Made by a program: the position numbers and the translations under genes. Of a stretch of DNA of 64,000 bases, positions 32,233-43,367 are shown in pieces. The DNA comes from Azolla caroliniana (lineage: Eukaryota > Polypodiophyta): contig JBHGNT010000002.1 in NCBI GenBank assembly GCA_043228905.1, positions 1,426,001 to 1,490,000 on the forward strand, given 5' to 3'. Each line of letters begins with the position of its first letter. Within the stretch, counting starts at the first letter, position 1. The notes beneath the pieces were generated by a model that was not told the DNA's origin, searched no databases, and saw nothing but the letters and a program-made list of their open reading frames with translations.

Positions 32233-32961
32233 TGACGGGAACTTGTCGTTCCTTATGCGCAAGACTCGGCCACAACCGAAATTCTTTTCATACACAGAAA
32301 ACGGGAAATAGAACACGACACAAAGAAGAGAAATGGTACACAGGAGGTTAACGTGGAAAACCCCAAACTAGGGGAAAAACCACGGCAGCCCACAGGCTGC
32401 AAACTGTCACTATGTATGAATGTACAAAACAGTGGGTACACGGAGGCAACGACCTCGGACTCACGATCTTCGCCACAGGCGGCGGTTACAACAGAGGCAA
32501 CGACCTCTTTCTCTCTCTCTCTCTCTATGTACACTATTACGTGCTCTCTCTTCTTCTTGCACCAACAAGAAAAATGACAACTACGACTGGACTCAAAGTT
32601 TGCCCTAAGTCATATTTATACTAATATGACTTTTCGGCTATTTACAAATGTAGCCTCGATGGGCTCTCAGAAACATATTTACGAATATGTCTCTTCATCC
32701 GGTTCTCATCGGGTCTGTACCACTCGGCTCTCCGTAGCCGGGTATTCCTCATCCGGTCTTCACCGGGTCTGTATCATCCGGCTCTCCGTAGCTGGGTACT
32801 CCTCATCCGGTTCATACTGGGCCTATATCATCCGGCTCTCCGTAGCCGGGTACTCCTCATCCGGTTCACACCGGGCCTGTATCATCCGGCTCTCCGTAGC
32901 CGAGTTTGTTCATTGGCACTGTTCTTCTTCCTTCCCATCCGGAGGGACCTGTTTCCCAACA
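32233..32961 (-). repeat. Copia C 3' LTR with four 54-bp repeats
   Basis: The LTR is 729 bp. Tandem 54-bp units occupy 32695-32910. Being a multiple of three, they create a spurious 18-residue repeat in an open frame on the plus strand. Confidence 0.94.
32695..32910 (+). repeat. 54-bp tandem repeat in LTR of C, four copies
   Basis: Each unit has the form TCATCCGG....CGGCTCTCCGTAGCC.GGTA.TCC. The other LTR carries five units at 37511-37780, which accounts exactly for the 54-bp length difference between the LTRs. Confidence 0.95.
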
Positions 32962-32971
32962 AACTCCCCCT

Positions 32972-35900
32972 TCACTCCGGCATGGGGTGTCTTACCAGCC
33001 CGATCCTCTTCCGGCATGCGTCCAGCTTGTCGGGTGTCAACACTTTGGTCAGCATATCTGACCCGTTCTCGGCCGTGTGGATCTTCGTCAGTGCGAACAC
33101 CTGGTCATCTACTCTTTCCCGGATCCAGTGATACCTCCGCTGGATATGCTTCGTCCGGGAATGGTAGGCCGCATTCTTAGCAAGGTGGATGGCACTTTGA
33201 CTGTCGCAATAGAGTCGGAATTCCTCTTGCCGTTTACCGAGCTCTCCGATGAAGTCCTTCATCCATAAAATTTCCTTGCCGGCTTCCACAGCCGCCATGT
33301 ACTCCGCCTCCGTGGTTGACAATGCAACCGTCTTTTGCAGCCTCGACTGCCACGAAACAGCTCCCCCTGCATATGTCATTACATACCCGGATGTAGACCG
33401 GCTGGTATCCACATCAGCCGACATGTCCGAATCGGTGAAACCGTCCAGTTGAGGTTTTCCGGAGCCGAATCGGAGACACATATTTGAAGTGCCCTTCAAA
33501 TACTGGAGTATCCATTTGACCGCGTTCCAGTGCTCCTTGCCGGGATTACTCATGAACTGGCTCACCACTCCGACTGCGTATCCTATGTCCGGTCGGGTAC
33601 AAACCATTGCGTACATCAAGCTCTTGACGGCAGAGGCATATGGAATCTTCATCATATCCGCCTTCTCTGCTTTCGTCTTCAGGCTTTGCTTACCAGACAG
33701 CTTGCAGTTTGCCGGAAGTGTCGATCCGACCGGTTTTGCTTCTGACATGTTGAACCGGTGAAGCACCTTTGTCACATACTTCTCCTGTGACAGCCATAAT
33801 TGCTTCACTGACCGGTCCCGAATGATGTGCATCCCCAGCATCTGTCTTGCCGGACCCAAGTCTTTCATTGAGAAGATCCGGTTGAGAGCCTTCTTCAGCA
33901 TCCGTATTTTGACTTGGTCCCGTCCGACGATCAACATGTCATCCACGTACAGGAGGAGTATCAGGAAGTCCCCTCCTTCGAACTTCTTCACAAACACGCA
34001 GTGATCGGCCTGCGTCTTGTGGTACCCTTGATCGGTCATGAAGGAGTCAAACTTCCGATACCATTGCCGAGGAGCCTGCTTCAGTCCGTATAGGCTCTTC
34101 TTCAACCGGCATACCAGGTGCTCCTTCCCTTTCTCCACAAATCCTTCCGGTTGCTGCATGTAGATCTCCTCTTCGAGGTCGCCGTGAAGGAATGCCGTCT
34201 TCACGTCCAGCTGCTCTACCTCGAGGTCCATGCTTGCTGCTATACTCAGCACCGTTCGGATGGAGGTCATCTTTACTACCGGGGCGAATATCTCGTCGAA
34301 GTCCACACCCTTCTTCTGCTGGAACCCCTTCACCACGATCCTGGCCTTGTATCTCGGGGGTTTGCCGGCATCTCCCGGTTTCAACTTGTACACCCACTTG
34401 TTTCGGAGTGCCCGCTTTCCTTTCGGCAGCTCCACCAATTCTTACGTATAGTTCTCATGCAGGGAATCCATCTCATCCTGCATAGCACTTAACCATTTTC
34501 GGCTGTGGGTGTCTTCCTTCGCTTCTTCGAAGCTTTCCGGCTCCCCCTCATCGGTCAGCAGAACATGCTCTGCATCCGGAAATCTCCGGGGCGCCCTTCT
34601 CTCTCTGAGAGGATATCTACGTCTTCGGGCTTCGGTAACCGGCTCCTCCATTTGCTCTTCATCCGAATCCGATTTGGGGACTTGACCGGTTCCGGTCTCA
34701 GCTTCCTCTACTTCTTCTTCTGCCGGTTCGGTATCCTCACCGTAACCGGCTGGTTCCTCGAGTGCTAACCGGTCTCTTGCCGGTTGGGTCTGCTCATCGT
34801 AGAGTCGATCCTTACCAGTCGACTCAGAGTTCATTATCTTCTTCTCCGACTCCCAGTTGGCGAGCGTCTTGTCCTCCATGAAGATAATATCTCGACTCCG
34901 GAATACCTTCTTGTCGACCGGGTCCCACACTCGGTAGCCGAACTCATCGTCACCGTAATCGAGGAATATGCATGGCCGGGTCTTTGGATCTAGCTTTCCT
35001 CTCCGGTCCTTAGCTACATGCACGTACGCGAGACACCCGAACACCTTCAGATGCCGGTAGGATACTTCCTTACCGGTCCACACTCTCTGTGGCGTGTCTC
35101 CGTCCAAGGGTACTGAGGGTGATCTATTTATCACGTATGTCGCCGTCGACAGTGCCTCAGCCCAAAACTTCTTGGGTAGTTTTGCATGCGCTAGCATACT
35201 CCGGACCCTCTCCATTATGGTCCGGTTCATCCTCTCAGCCAGTCCGTTTAGTTCCGGTGTCTTCGGCACGGTAAATTCGAGCCGGATTCCCTTCGAGCGG
35301 CAGTACTCCTCGAACCGCCCCCGGTATTCTCCTCCGTTGTTTGCTCGAACCGCCTTCAGCTTCCGGCCGGTTTCTCTTTCCACTCTCGCGTGGAGCTCTT
35401 TGAAGACGGATAACACCTGATCCTTCGTCTTCAGCGGTGTGGCCCACAGCTTCCGGCTGTGGTCATCTATGAACGTCACGAAGTACTGCGCTCTGGCATG
35501 TGACTTCGTGTCTACTTGACACACATCCGTATGCACCAACTCCAGTGGTGCATTACATCTCATCGGTGGCCTTGGTCGGAAGGAGGTACGGTTCTGCTTA
35601 CCGGCCAGACAATCAGTGCACTTCTCTAAGTGCACGTTCTTCACTGGAATGAGGTTGTCGTCTGCAAGCCTCTTCATCCCCTTCTCGCTTATATGACACA
35701 ACCTCTTGTGCCACAGCTCACCGGCAATGTCGGATGCCACGTTCACTTCTTCCGGGCATAACCGAGCATTCATCAGGTACAACGTGTTTATCTTCCGGGC
35801 CCGAGCCACAATCAGGCTCCCTTTGCTGAACTTCATGACCCCGTTCCGGATGCTACCCGTGTAGCCTTCATCATCTAGCCGACCGGCTGATATCAGGTTC

Positions 35901-37018
35901 AGACGAACCTCCGGAACGTGTCGGACATCCTTCAACAACAACTTGCATCCGGTTGGTGTTGACAGCCACACGTCTCCTATGCCGATAATTCGGCATGTAC
36001 CTTCATTCCCCATCCGGACACAGCTGTGGTCACCGGTTGAGTAGGATGAGAAGCATTTCCGGTCCGGGGTAAGGTGGAACGACGCTCCGGAGTCTACCAC
36101 CCAGGTCATCTCGTCGCCGGCAAGGTTTATCTCACTCTCCTCGGTGATGAGCATCAACTCTTCTTCACTTGCCGCGATTGCCGTCGTTCCCTTCCGGTCC
36201 GTCCCCTTCCGGTCTTTACCGTTCCGGTCCGGGGTTTGCTTCGAATCGGTACCGTCGGTTTCCTTGTCTTTACGGAAATGCCGACAGTTCTTTTGGAAGT
36301 GTCCCGGCTTGCCGCAATAGAAGCAAGGAGGCCTCCCCCTTGACTTTGACCGCGTCCCCGACTTCTCCCGGTTCTGGGGACTACGGTTTCTATGTCTTCC
36401 GCGTTCCGATTCGGTAAGGAGCGCTTTGGAGTCGGAGCTCGTATCTTTATCTTTCCGACGCGCCTCCTCATCTAGCAAGCTCGACTTTACTCTTGCTAGG
36501 GATAACCGTTTTCCTTCCGGCCCGACGTTGCCCAAAGTGACAACCAACGTCTCCCAGGTATCTGGGAGGGAACCGAGCAGGAGTAGCACTAATACTTCAT
36601 CGGCAAGAGGTACTTCCAATGACGTTGCCTGGTGTATCAGCCCCTGGAAGCTATTCATATGCTCCGCCATGCTGGAGCCATCTTGGTACCAGAGTCTTAC
36701 TAGCTTCCGGAATACCGAAACCTGATTAACAACATTTTTGTTTTGGAACATTATGCCGATCTTCTCCTAGAGCTCATGAACCTTGCTCTCTTCATTGAAG
36801 TTGTTGTACAGGCTCATGTCGATGAAGCACCGTATGTACGCCGTTGTCTTCATGTGCATCACCTCCCATATCGCAGCGTCGATTTTGTCCGGTCTCTTGT
36901 CCCCGAACTGAACCGGCAGCCAGAGGTCTTTAACAACGAGCATGTCCCTCATCTTCGACTTCCATACTGAATAGTTGGAGCCGGTGAGCTTGAACATGCC
37001 GCCAAATGATTCGTCCAT
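32972..37018 (-). pseudogene. Copia C gag-pol, two stops and a lost integrase Asp
   Basis: From ATG 37018 a single frame reads gag, then a zinc knuckle (CFYCGKPGHFQKNC), protease DSGAS, GAG-pre-integrase, integrase, reverse transcriptase with YVDD and RNase H, ending at 32972. A TAG at 36767-36769 interrupts gag. A TAA at 34442-34444 replaces the Tyr codon just before reverse transcriptase. The second catalytic Asp of the integrase triad is Asn (RANNGG in place of RADNGG, codon at 35339-35341). There are no frameshifts. The copy is therefore recently dead: it encodes no active integrase even if the stops were read through. The protein is collinear with that of copia D. Confidence 0.95.
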
Positions 37019-37048
37019 TTTCTGTGTCGATTTTGCTCTGATACCAAT

Positions 37049-37831
37049 TGACGGGAACTTGTCGTTCCTTATGCGCAAGACTCGGCCACAACCGAGATTC
37101 TTTTCATACATAGAAAACGGGAAATAGAACACGACACAAAGAAGAGAAATGGTACACAGGAGGTTAACGTGGAAAACCCCAAACTAGGGGAAAAACCACG
37201 GCAGCCCACAGGTTGCAAACTGTCACTATGTATGAATGTACAAAACAGTGGGTACACGGAGGCAACGACCTCGGACTCACGATCTTCGCCACAGGCGGCG
37301 GTTACAACAGAGGCAATGACCTCTTTCTCTCTCTCTCTCTCTATGTACACTATTACGTGCTCTCTCTTCTTCTTGCACCAACAAGAAAAATGACAACTAC
37401 GACTGGACTCAAAGTTTGCCCTAAGTCATATTTATACTAATATGACTTTTCGGCTATTTACAAATGTAGCCTCGATGGGCTCTCAGAAACATATTTACGA
37501 ATATGTCTCTTCATCCGGTTCTCACCGGGTCTGTACCACTCGGCTCTCCGTAGCCGGGTATTCCTCATCCGGTCTTCACCGGGTCTGTATCATCCGGCTC
37601 TCCGTAGCCGGGTACTCCTCATCCGGTTCATACCGGGCCTATATCATCCGGCTCTCCGTAGCCGGGTACTCCTCATCCGGTTCACACCGGGCCTGTATCA
37701 TCCGGCTCTCCGTAGCCGGGTACTCCTCATCCGGTTCACACCGGGCTTGTATCATCCGGCTCTCCGTAGCCGAGTTTGTTCATTGGCACTGTTCTTCTTC
37801 CTTCCCATCCGGAGGGACCTATTTCCCAACA
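37049..37831 (-). repeat. Copia C 5' LTR with five 54-bp repeats
   Basis: The LTR is 783 bp with tandem units at 37511-37780. The minus-strand start is TGTTGGGAAA; its other end is AAGTTCCCGTCA. Confidence 0.94.
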
Positions 37832-38320
37832 AGTCGAAGGTTATACTGACTCCGACTATGTCGGAAATACGGACAATCGGAAGTCAACATCAAGCTATGT
37901 CTTCACCTATGGTGGCGGTGTCATATCATGGAGGTCGAAGCTTCAAGAGTGCATGACCTTGTCTACCACAGAGGTTGAGTACATAGCAGCATCAGAGGCA
38001 ACGAAGGAAGCTATCTGGTTGCACCGACTGCCAACTGACTTCTCGGCTACATGACAAATCGACAATCCGGTGCTGACCATCTATTGCAACTCATAGAGCA
38101 CAATACACCTCATCAGGAATCCAGTCTATCATGCGAAGAAGAAACACATTGAGGCGCGGTTCCATCATATCCCGGAGCTCGTAATAGAGAAGAAGCTCGG
38201 AGTTCGGAAGATCGAAACCGAGGTAAACATCATTGATTTCCTGACGAAGCCACTCCCAAAACAACGCTTCAAAGCACCAAGGACAAAGATGGGACTACGA
38301 CAATCGATTGAGCAGAAGAG
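37832..38320 (+). pseudogene. Copia A RNase H remnant
   Basis: The sequence begins with the right TSD of C and continues EGYTDSDYVGN, TEVEYIAASEA and a stop near 38053. A degraded CDSQ-type block (YCNS stop STIH) and KHIEARFH..DFLTKPLP complete RNase H. Stops and the Asp-to-Asn change in the CDS motif make it non-functional. Confidence 0.88.
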
Positions 38321-38823
38321 TGGTGAACGAGGAGCAGAAGGTAAGTCGAAGACTAGCCCAATCGAACGAGCTGAAAGGCAAAGTCCATAGAATCGGAATG
38401 TCAAGAGGTCGAAGATTCAGCACTAAGCGAGGATACTGACTGGAGAGGAACCGGCGAAGGACGAATGAACATGAAGACAAATCGAGGATCCAACGAGGAG
38501 CACAGGAGGAAGCATGAGTGGATAGTAGACGATTGACCCAAGGCCGAGAGTCTAAATCAGACATGAGCTGATCCAGACAAACAAGCCGATTCAAACAAAT
38601 CGATACGATCGACTCAGACAAGTCGACCTACTCTACATATTGCCCAGATGACTAGCCGAACTAGGTTAGATTTCGACATTGCTTTTGCAGATTCGGCCGA
38701 ATGCCGACAGACTTGTATGTATACTTGTAACTTAAGATTAGACTTGTAATCTAGGTTTACATGGGAGATAACCCCAAAATGAATTGTATACATAGAAATG
38801 AGTAGCCCTTTTATGGGGGATTT
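38321..38823 (+). other. Copia A 3' untranslated tail and polypurine tract
   Basis: About 500 bases lie between the end of RNase H and the 3' LTR with no supported frame. TATGGGGGATTT at 38812-38823 is the probable polypurine tract. Confidence 0.65.
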
Positions 38824-39101
38824 TGTTGGCATAAAAGGCCGACTCCTTCCACTTTGTATCCTAGTGTGAACACGTCTTCTAAGCTAGGGCTTGAGTATAT
38901 AAGCTCAACCCTAACATTGTAAACATATATCTCGGAGTGTAAGAGCTACAGAGAGAAAGAAGAAGAAGAACTTCCATTGAACCTCAGATATGAGTCTATT
39001 TGTCCGTTTCTCCTCTTGTCATGCATCTATGTTGTTTATTGTGCATAGCTCGACAGGTCCTCACACATTCTTCTGCATATCTACACATACACTTCTCATC
39101 A
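38824..39101 (+). repeat. Copia A 3' LTR
   Basis: The LTR is 278 bp, TG..CA, followed by the TSD CCTAT at 39102-39106. Confidence 0.93.
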
Positions 39102-39106
39102 CCTAT

Positions 39107-39995
39107 AATGGCAATGATGAAGATGATGATATGAAGGATATGACAAAGCTTTCAACCATCTCCAAAATGAAGGAATAATACATGCATCCAATTGAATTTA
39201 GTGAAGACACACACTTCCATGAATGTTTCTTGTTTAAATAAAAGAGTGCAACCTCATATGCATCTTGGTGTAGTTTTTTGGCTTGCTCTCAATCAATGCA
39301 CAAGACTTATCTAAAAGTATTTGTGCTTGTTGACTTTTGTTTGATACCATAAATTGTGTTGCAAACATATTATTTTCAAAATATTCACAATTTATATGTT
39401 GTGAGACCTGTCCATGTTGGTTATGTTTTTCCTTTACTTGTTTTGCTAGTTGTGCGTATGAAAAGAAGGAATAATGAATTGCAATTTTTACGTTTTGGAT
39501 TATGCTAGATTGGTGCCTAACATGGTAGACATGGAGTTCTTACAAGTAGGTGATGCTCATAGGGTAAGAGTTGTGACTAGATCATATGATTGACTGGTTA
39601 ACTAACCTGAATCCACGAGATGTAAAAGGTGGATGGATTCTATAGGTGTTGGATAAGCAACCTTTGGTGTGGTTATTATGGGATCCTAGAGATTTTGTTT
39701 GGAAGGATCCATTTGCGTTGGACGGTAAAGTGATGAATTTTTTTCAACGCTTTGTAAAGTTAAGCACGCATATTATTCTTCATAAGAATTGTACACATTT
39801 TGCTATGCAATATTATTGTAATGCTCAAAGTATTCCTAACAATTTCTATGGGCCAATGTGGTGTAGAGTTCATTTCATAAATCCGTTTCTTCTTATGAGA
39901 TGGATTCCAATCATGCTTTCAGAATTAATCAATTGGATCTTAGCATTCTTGGAGTATCTAATGTTGGCTTGAATGTTGTTTTGAAATCAAAGGAT
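39107..39995. other. Host remnant between copia A and element H
   Basis: This is AT-rich, non-repetitive by eye. A 108-codon open frame at 39646-39972 has no recognisable domain; neighbouring frames show no coding pattern, so it is not called as a gene. Confidence 0.5.
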
Positions 39996-40410
39996 TGTAG
40001 GATCAATTGTCACCAATTGCTATATAGTCTTTGTAAAGAATCAAGAGATGGATTCTGTGCAGCGGAATAGATATGAACTGTGTGTGTGTATGAGAGAGAG
40101 AGAGACAAGGAGTAAGACACAGAGAATACGCAAGGTAAAGTATATTAATAAAGGAGAAAGACTTAACGTTATACAAAGTGGGAGGAGGGTGCTTTATATA
40201 GTCACCCTCTCTCTTCATTAACTGCAAGACTCATGGAGCATGGGGAATGTGAAAGCTCATAAGTTATGTATCATAGAATATGATTCTATGAATCATACTA
40301 AATGCTAGAGTACAAAGTGGTGACATAATCGTGACTCTTGACCGTTGGAGTGTCTATTCACTCTCAAGGTGAGTTTTCACACTAGACCAAGTTGAGCTTG
40401 ATTCTCAACA
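39996..40410 (-). repeat. Probable 3' LTR of copia H
   Basis: The right edge is firm: CTCAACA at 40404-40410, followed by CGCCCCCTCAAGC, the complement of a polypurine tract GCTTGAGGGGGCG. On the minus strand the LTR would start TGTTGAGAATC. The left edge (TGTAGGATC at 39996) is a guess, because the partner LTR is outside the window. It contains short (TG)n and (GA)n runs. Confidence 0.55.
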
Positions 40411-40592
40411 CGCCCCCTCAAGCTCAAGTAGGGTTGGTTTCAGACGGTATCCGAAATCCGCTTCGACTCCCATTTCGGAGTCCGCGTCGACTCGCATTTA
40501 TGCGGAGTTGCGGAATCCGTGCTCCAGCTTGCGTTGTGCGTAGTTGCGAAGTCTATGCTTCGGCTTGCGTCTTTCTTCGCGGCTTTGCGCGG
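40411..40592 (-). other. Copia H spacer between LTR and pol, left half
   Basis: Short GC-rich motifs (TTGCGGAATCCGTGC, TTGCGTAGT-like) recur here and again at 47468-47540 after Gypsy F. This supports one sequence split by F. No coding frame was seen. Confidence 0.5.
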
Positions 40593-41212
40593 TGTCGTGA
40601 AGAAAACCGTCCACAAGCGGAATCGGTGCATCGGAGCGTAGGAACCGGCTCTTCATGCACGTGCGTCTTATGTTGTACATAGAAGATCCTAGGTAGGTAG
40701 ATTCGGTAGGTAGGAAGTTAATGGGAAACGACTCCTTCCTTGCCTATAAAAGGAGGGAGATGAGGAGGAGATGGGATCGCGTAGTAAGAGAGGATGAAGT
40801 GCTGTCGGATTGTGGGCCGAAGGCTTCTCTCTCTTCCAAACTCCATAGCTTCTTTCTGTGCAGGTTTCGGGAGGCTCGCGTTGCTCCGAGGAAAGCCCGA
40901 GTGCTTCCGGCAACACCTCCAACCTACTCCTTTCTTTCTCTGCGTTTACGAACAGGCATCGGCATCTGTTCGCCGGCCTGTTCGATTGTAACCGACTTCG
41001 TGTTCCCGTTGTTTGTCTTTGTTAATACATACATACATTCGTGTCTCTCTGTGTCGCTGTCCCACTCGCGTCTTTGTGTCGAAGGGCCGTGTCCCTGTGG
41101 TTCTACGCTCGCATCTAGTGGGTCTCTTCCCTTCTCCTTTCTCTCTTGTTCTTCGGTACAAGACCCCCGAGGTCCCGCCTCATTCCACGCAACCACGAGG
41201 AATACCTCGACA
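40593..41212 (+). repeat. Gypsy F 5' LTR
   Basis: It begins TGTCGTGAAGAAAACC and ends CCTCGACA. TATAAAAG lies at 40745-40752. The dyad gacccccgaggtc lies near the 3' end. Confidence 0.94.
40745..40752 (+). promoter_or_regulatory. TATA box of Gypsy F 5' LTR
   Basis: TATAAAAG is followed by GAGGGAG. It is conserved at 47000-47007 in the 3' LTR and in the LTRs of G and I (TATAAAG at 50303-50309). Confidence 0.65.
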
Positions 41213-41215
41213 TCT

Positions 41216-41231
41216 TGGTGAACCCGACGTG
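41216..41231 (+). other. Gypsy F primer-binding site, unassigned tRNA
   Basis: TGGTGAACCCGACGTG starts three bases after the LTR. It is not the initiator-Met site used by the copia elements here. Confidence 0.65.
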
Positions 41232-41255
41232 AAAGAGGCGGCAGAAGAGCAGAAG

Positions 41256-43367
41256 ATGAAGGGGTCGGATCTTGCGGGGGCCATGGCTTCGGCCGTGGAT
41301 CGGATACTAAGCGCGCGCGAGGGCACCGGCGCCCTCGACAGAGCCATTGAGGTGGTCGTCGGTACGATCGGCCGGTTCAGCGGAAAGGATGCCATGAAGT
41401 ATTTGGCGTCCTACGGGGCAGAAATGCTGATGCGGGACATTCCGGAAGAGAGGCGTCTTGCCGGGTTCCCTCGAGTGGCGATGCCGAGCATCCATGCGGA
41501 GGTGCTCGAGGTACGGGCGGAGAGCCGTACCTGGGAGGAGTTCGAAGGCTGACTCCTAGAGAAATACGGGTTGGATGACGCGCTCTGGCTTTCGAAACGG
41601 GACTTCATGGAATGGGTGGAGTCCTCCGGCAAAGGAAGAAACGCGTCGGCACTCCTTCGGGAGTTTGAGGAACGCTTTGCGCGCCTCTTGGCGCTTGACC
41701 AAACCGTTCTGGATACGAGCCGGGTCCTACTGTTCGTCAAGTCGGTGGACGAGCGGGACCGGGATCAAGTCGGCTCCTTGCTAGAAACCGAAGACGGGCT
41801 GACGACCGACTGGACGGCGGTTAAGAGAGTATGTGGCCGTTTCGACAAACGGCGAGAATGGGCTGACAACGGGGCGGCTGGTGCGGGCTCTGTCACAGCA
41901 AGGAGGCTTGAACCGGCACCGCAAGGGCGAAGGGAAGAAACCCTGGAATGGCTCGAAACCAGTCCGGCTTCGACCGGCATGGTTAGTGGCTCGTCCGGAG
42001 GAACAGCGCTGGAGGAGTTGACGCGGGCGATAAAGGATCTCCAGATCGCCCAGACTCGAAGGGAAGGCGGCGAACCGGCTCGTGACCGACGGCCGGTAGC
42101 AGGGAACAGGTGTATGTGGTGCGAGGAGGTCGGCCACATCCGGAAGGACTGCGGCGATTTCGCAGAAGCGTTGAGGAACCGGGTGGTGTACCTGTGGGAA
42201 GGCCGGGTGCACGCCGGCGACACCAGAAGGGCCCTAAACCGAAACGACGGGCGAGGAGGAATGAAGAGACTGATGGAAGAGGCAGCGGCCCGACACGTGG
42301 AGGCCATTCACTACTTGGCGTCGGCTGGCATTCGGGTCGAGGGCAGCGAGGCCCGAAAGGAGGGCAAAGACGGATTCTGGTCGGCAATGCTGGGAGGTCT
42401 TGCCGGCGCACGGCTAAGGAAAGATGAAACGGACCGCGCTGAGAGACGGGTCCGGGATTTAACCGGGTGGAGCGATCCGGTCGAGGAGAAGACAGGCTTC
42501 GTAGAAGCCGCCTGCCGGAACTACGAGGCTCTGGTAGAAGACAAACGAGTGGGGAAAGCCGGAGCAGCCGGACCCTCACATCGGTACGAGACCCGATTCG
42601 GGCAACGACGGAACGATGCCGGTGGGTCCAGCTCGCAAGATAACCCCAGGAAGGGCGGATACCGACTGGGGACGGAAATAGAAAGGACTACGGACCTACG
42701 AAAGGTCCTAGAAGAACGAATCCTCGACAACAAAGTGGAGCTGTCATTGCGAGAGGTGCTAGGGATCGCCAAGAAGGAGTTCCACGACTCCATTGTGGAC
42801 CTGGTGAAATGGAAGAGGCTGTCGATGGAGACGGAACCGGAAAGACCGGTGGAGGTGCGGACGACGCACATCGACGACATGGCGCTGGAAGATGAGTGGG
42901 CGGAGAGCCACTATTCAAGGCCGCACTGGGCCCGAGCGACCACGGAGACCCCGGTAAAGATCGGGGATGTTCAGGAACCGGTGGTGGCATTGGTGGACCA
43001 CGGTTCGGAAATAAACCTGATGTCCATGGACTTCTATAAGAAGGGAAAGTGGCCGATCAACACCAAGCACGGGTGGAAGATACGGGTGGCGATGCGCGCC
43101 ACCGAGGAACTGCACGGGGCCTGCCCGAACGTGCGAGTCAAGATTGACCAGCACTTCTTCGTACAGGAGACGTCCTCGCACCCGGTCATATTAGGGGAAC
43201 CATACATCACGAAGGCGCGAATGGAGACCAAAGTGCTGGACAACGGTTCGGCCTACGCAAGGGTCAAAAGCCAGGACGGGCGCCATTCGGTCCAATTTCT
43301 GACGGTGCGACCGAACCACGAGCGAAACCGCGAATCCCTCGGTGGCGAGAACCGGGAGGATTTTTAG
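41256..43367 (+). pseudogene. Gypsy F gag-protease, one in-frame stop
   Basis: The frame from ATG 41256 is broken only by a TGA at 41550-41552, where G and I have CGA (Arg). Gag is followed by a CMWCEEVGHIRKDC zinc knuckle (42111-42152). An aspartic protease domain follows, with active-site ALVDHGSEINLMS (Asp-His-Gly at 42996-43004). Retroviral-type proteases normally have Asp-Ser/Thr-Gly; the His is shared by F, G and I and so is a family trait, not a mutation. The frame ends TAG at 43365-43367, where the pol frame (-1) begins. Confidence 0.88.

Larger units (their letters stand above)
32233..37831 (-). mobile_element. Copia C: LTR retrotransposon with two nonsense mutations
   Basis: The LTRs are at 32233-32961 and 37049-37831, with TSDs AGTCG at 32228-32232 and 37832-37836. 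The primer site (complement of tggtatcagagc) is at 37035-37046. The polypurine tract (complement of aactcccccttcac) follows the left LTR. Removing C restores the copia A RNase H frame. It is a close relative of copia D but has a longer LTR containing 54-bp tandem repeats. Confidence 0.96.
19675..39101 (+). mobile_element. Copia A: old LTR element, 19.4 kb with nested insertions
   Basis: The LTRs at 19675-19951 and 38824-39101 share TGTTGGCATAAAAGGCC. TSDs CCTAT lie at 19670-19674 and 39102-39106. Its own sequence is only about 4.1 kb: 19675-21823, about 31575-32232 and 37832-39101. The rest is B (with E inside) and C. The pol has lost the integrase core and the N-terminal part of reverse transcriptase and has many stops. 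Confidence 0.93.

Noticed and set aside
32626-33180. 184-codon frame with 18-residue repeats
   Set aside because: It is produced by the 54-bp tandem repeats in the LTR of copia C and runs antisense into its RNase H.
39646-39972. 108-codon frame in the host remnant
   Set aside because: No recognisable family and no supporting frame before or after; left as unannotated sequence.
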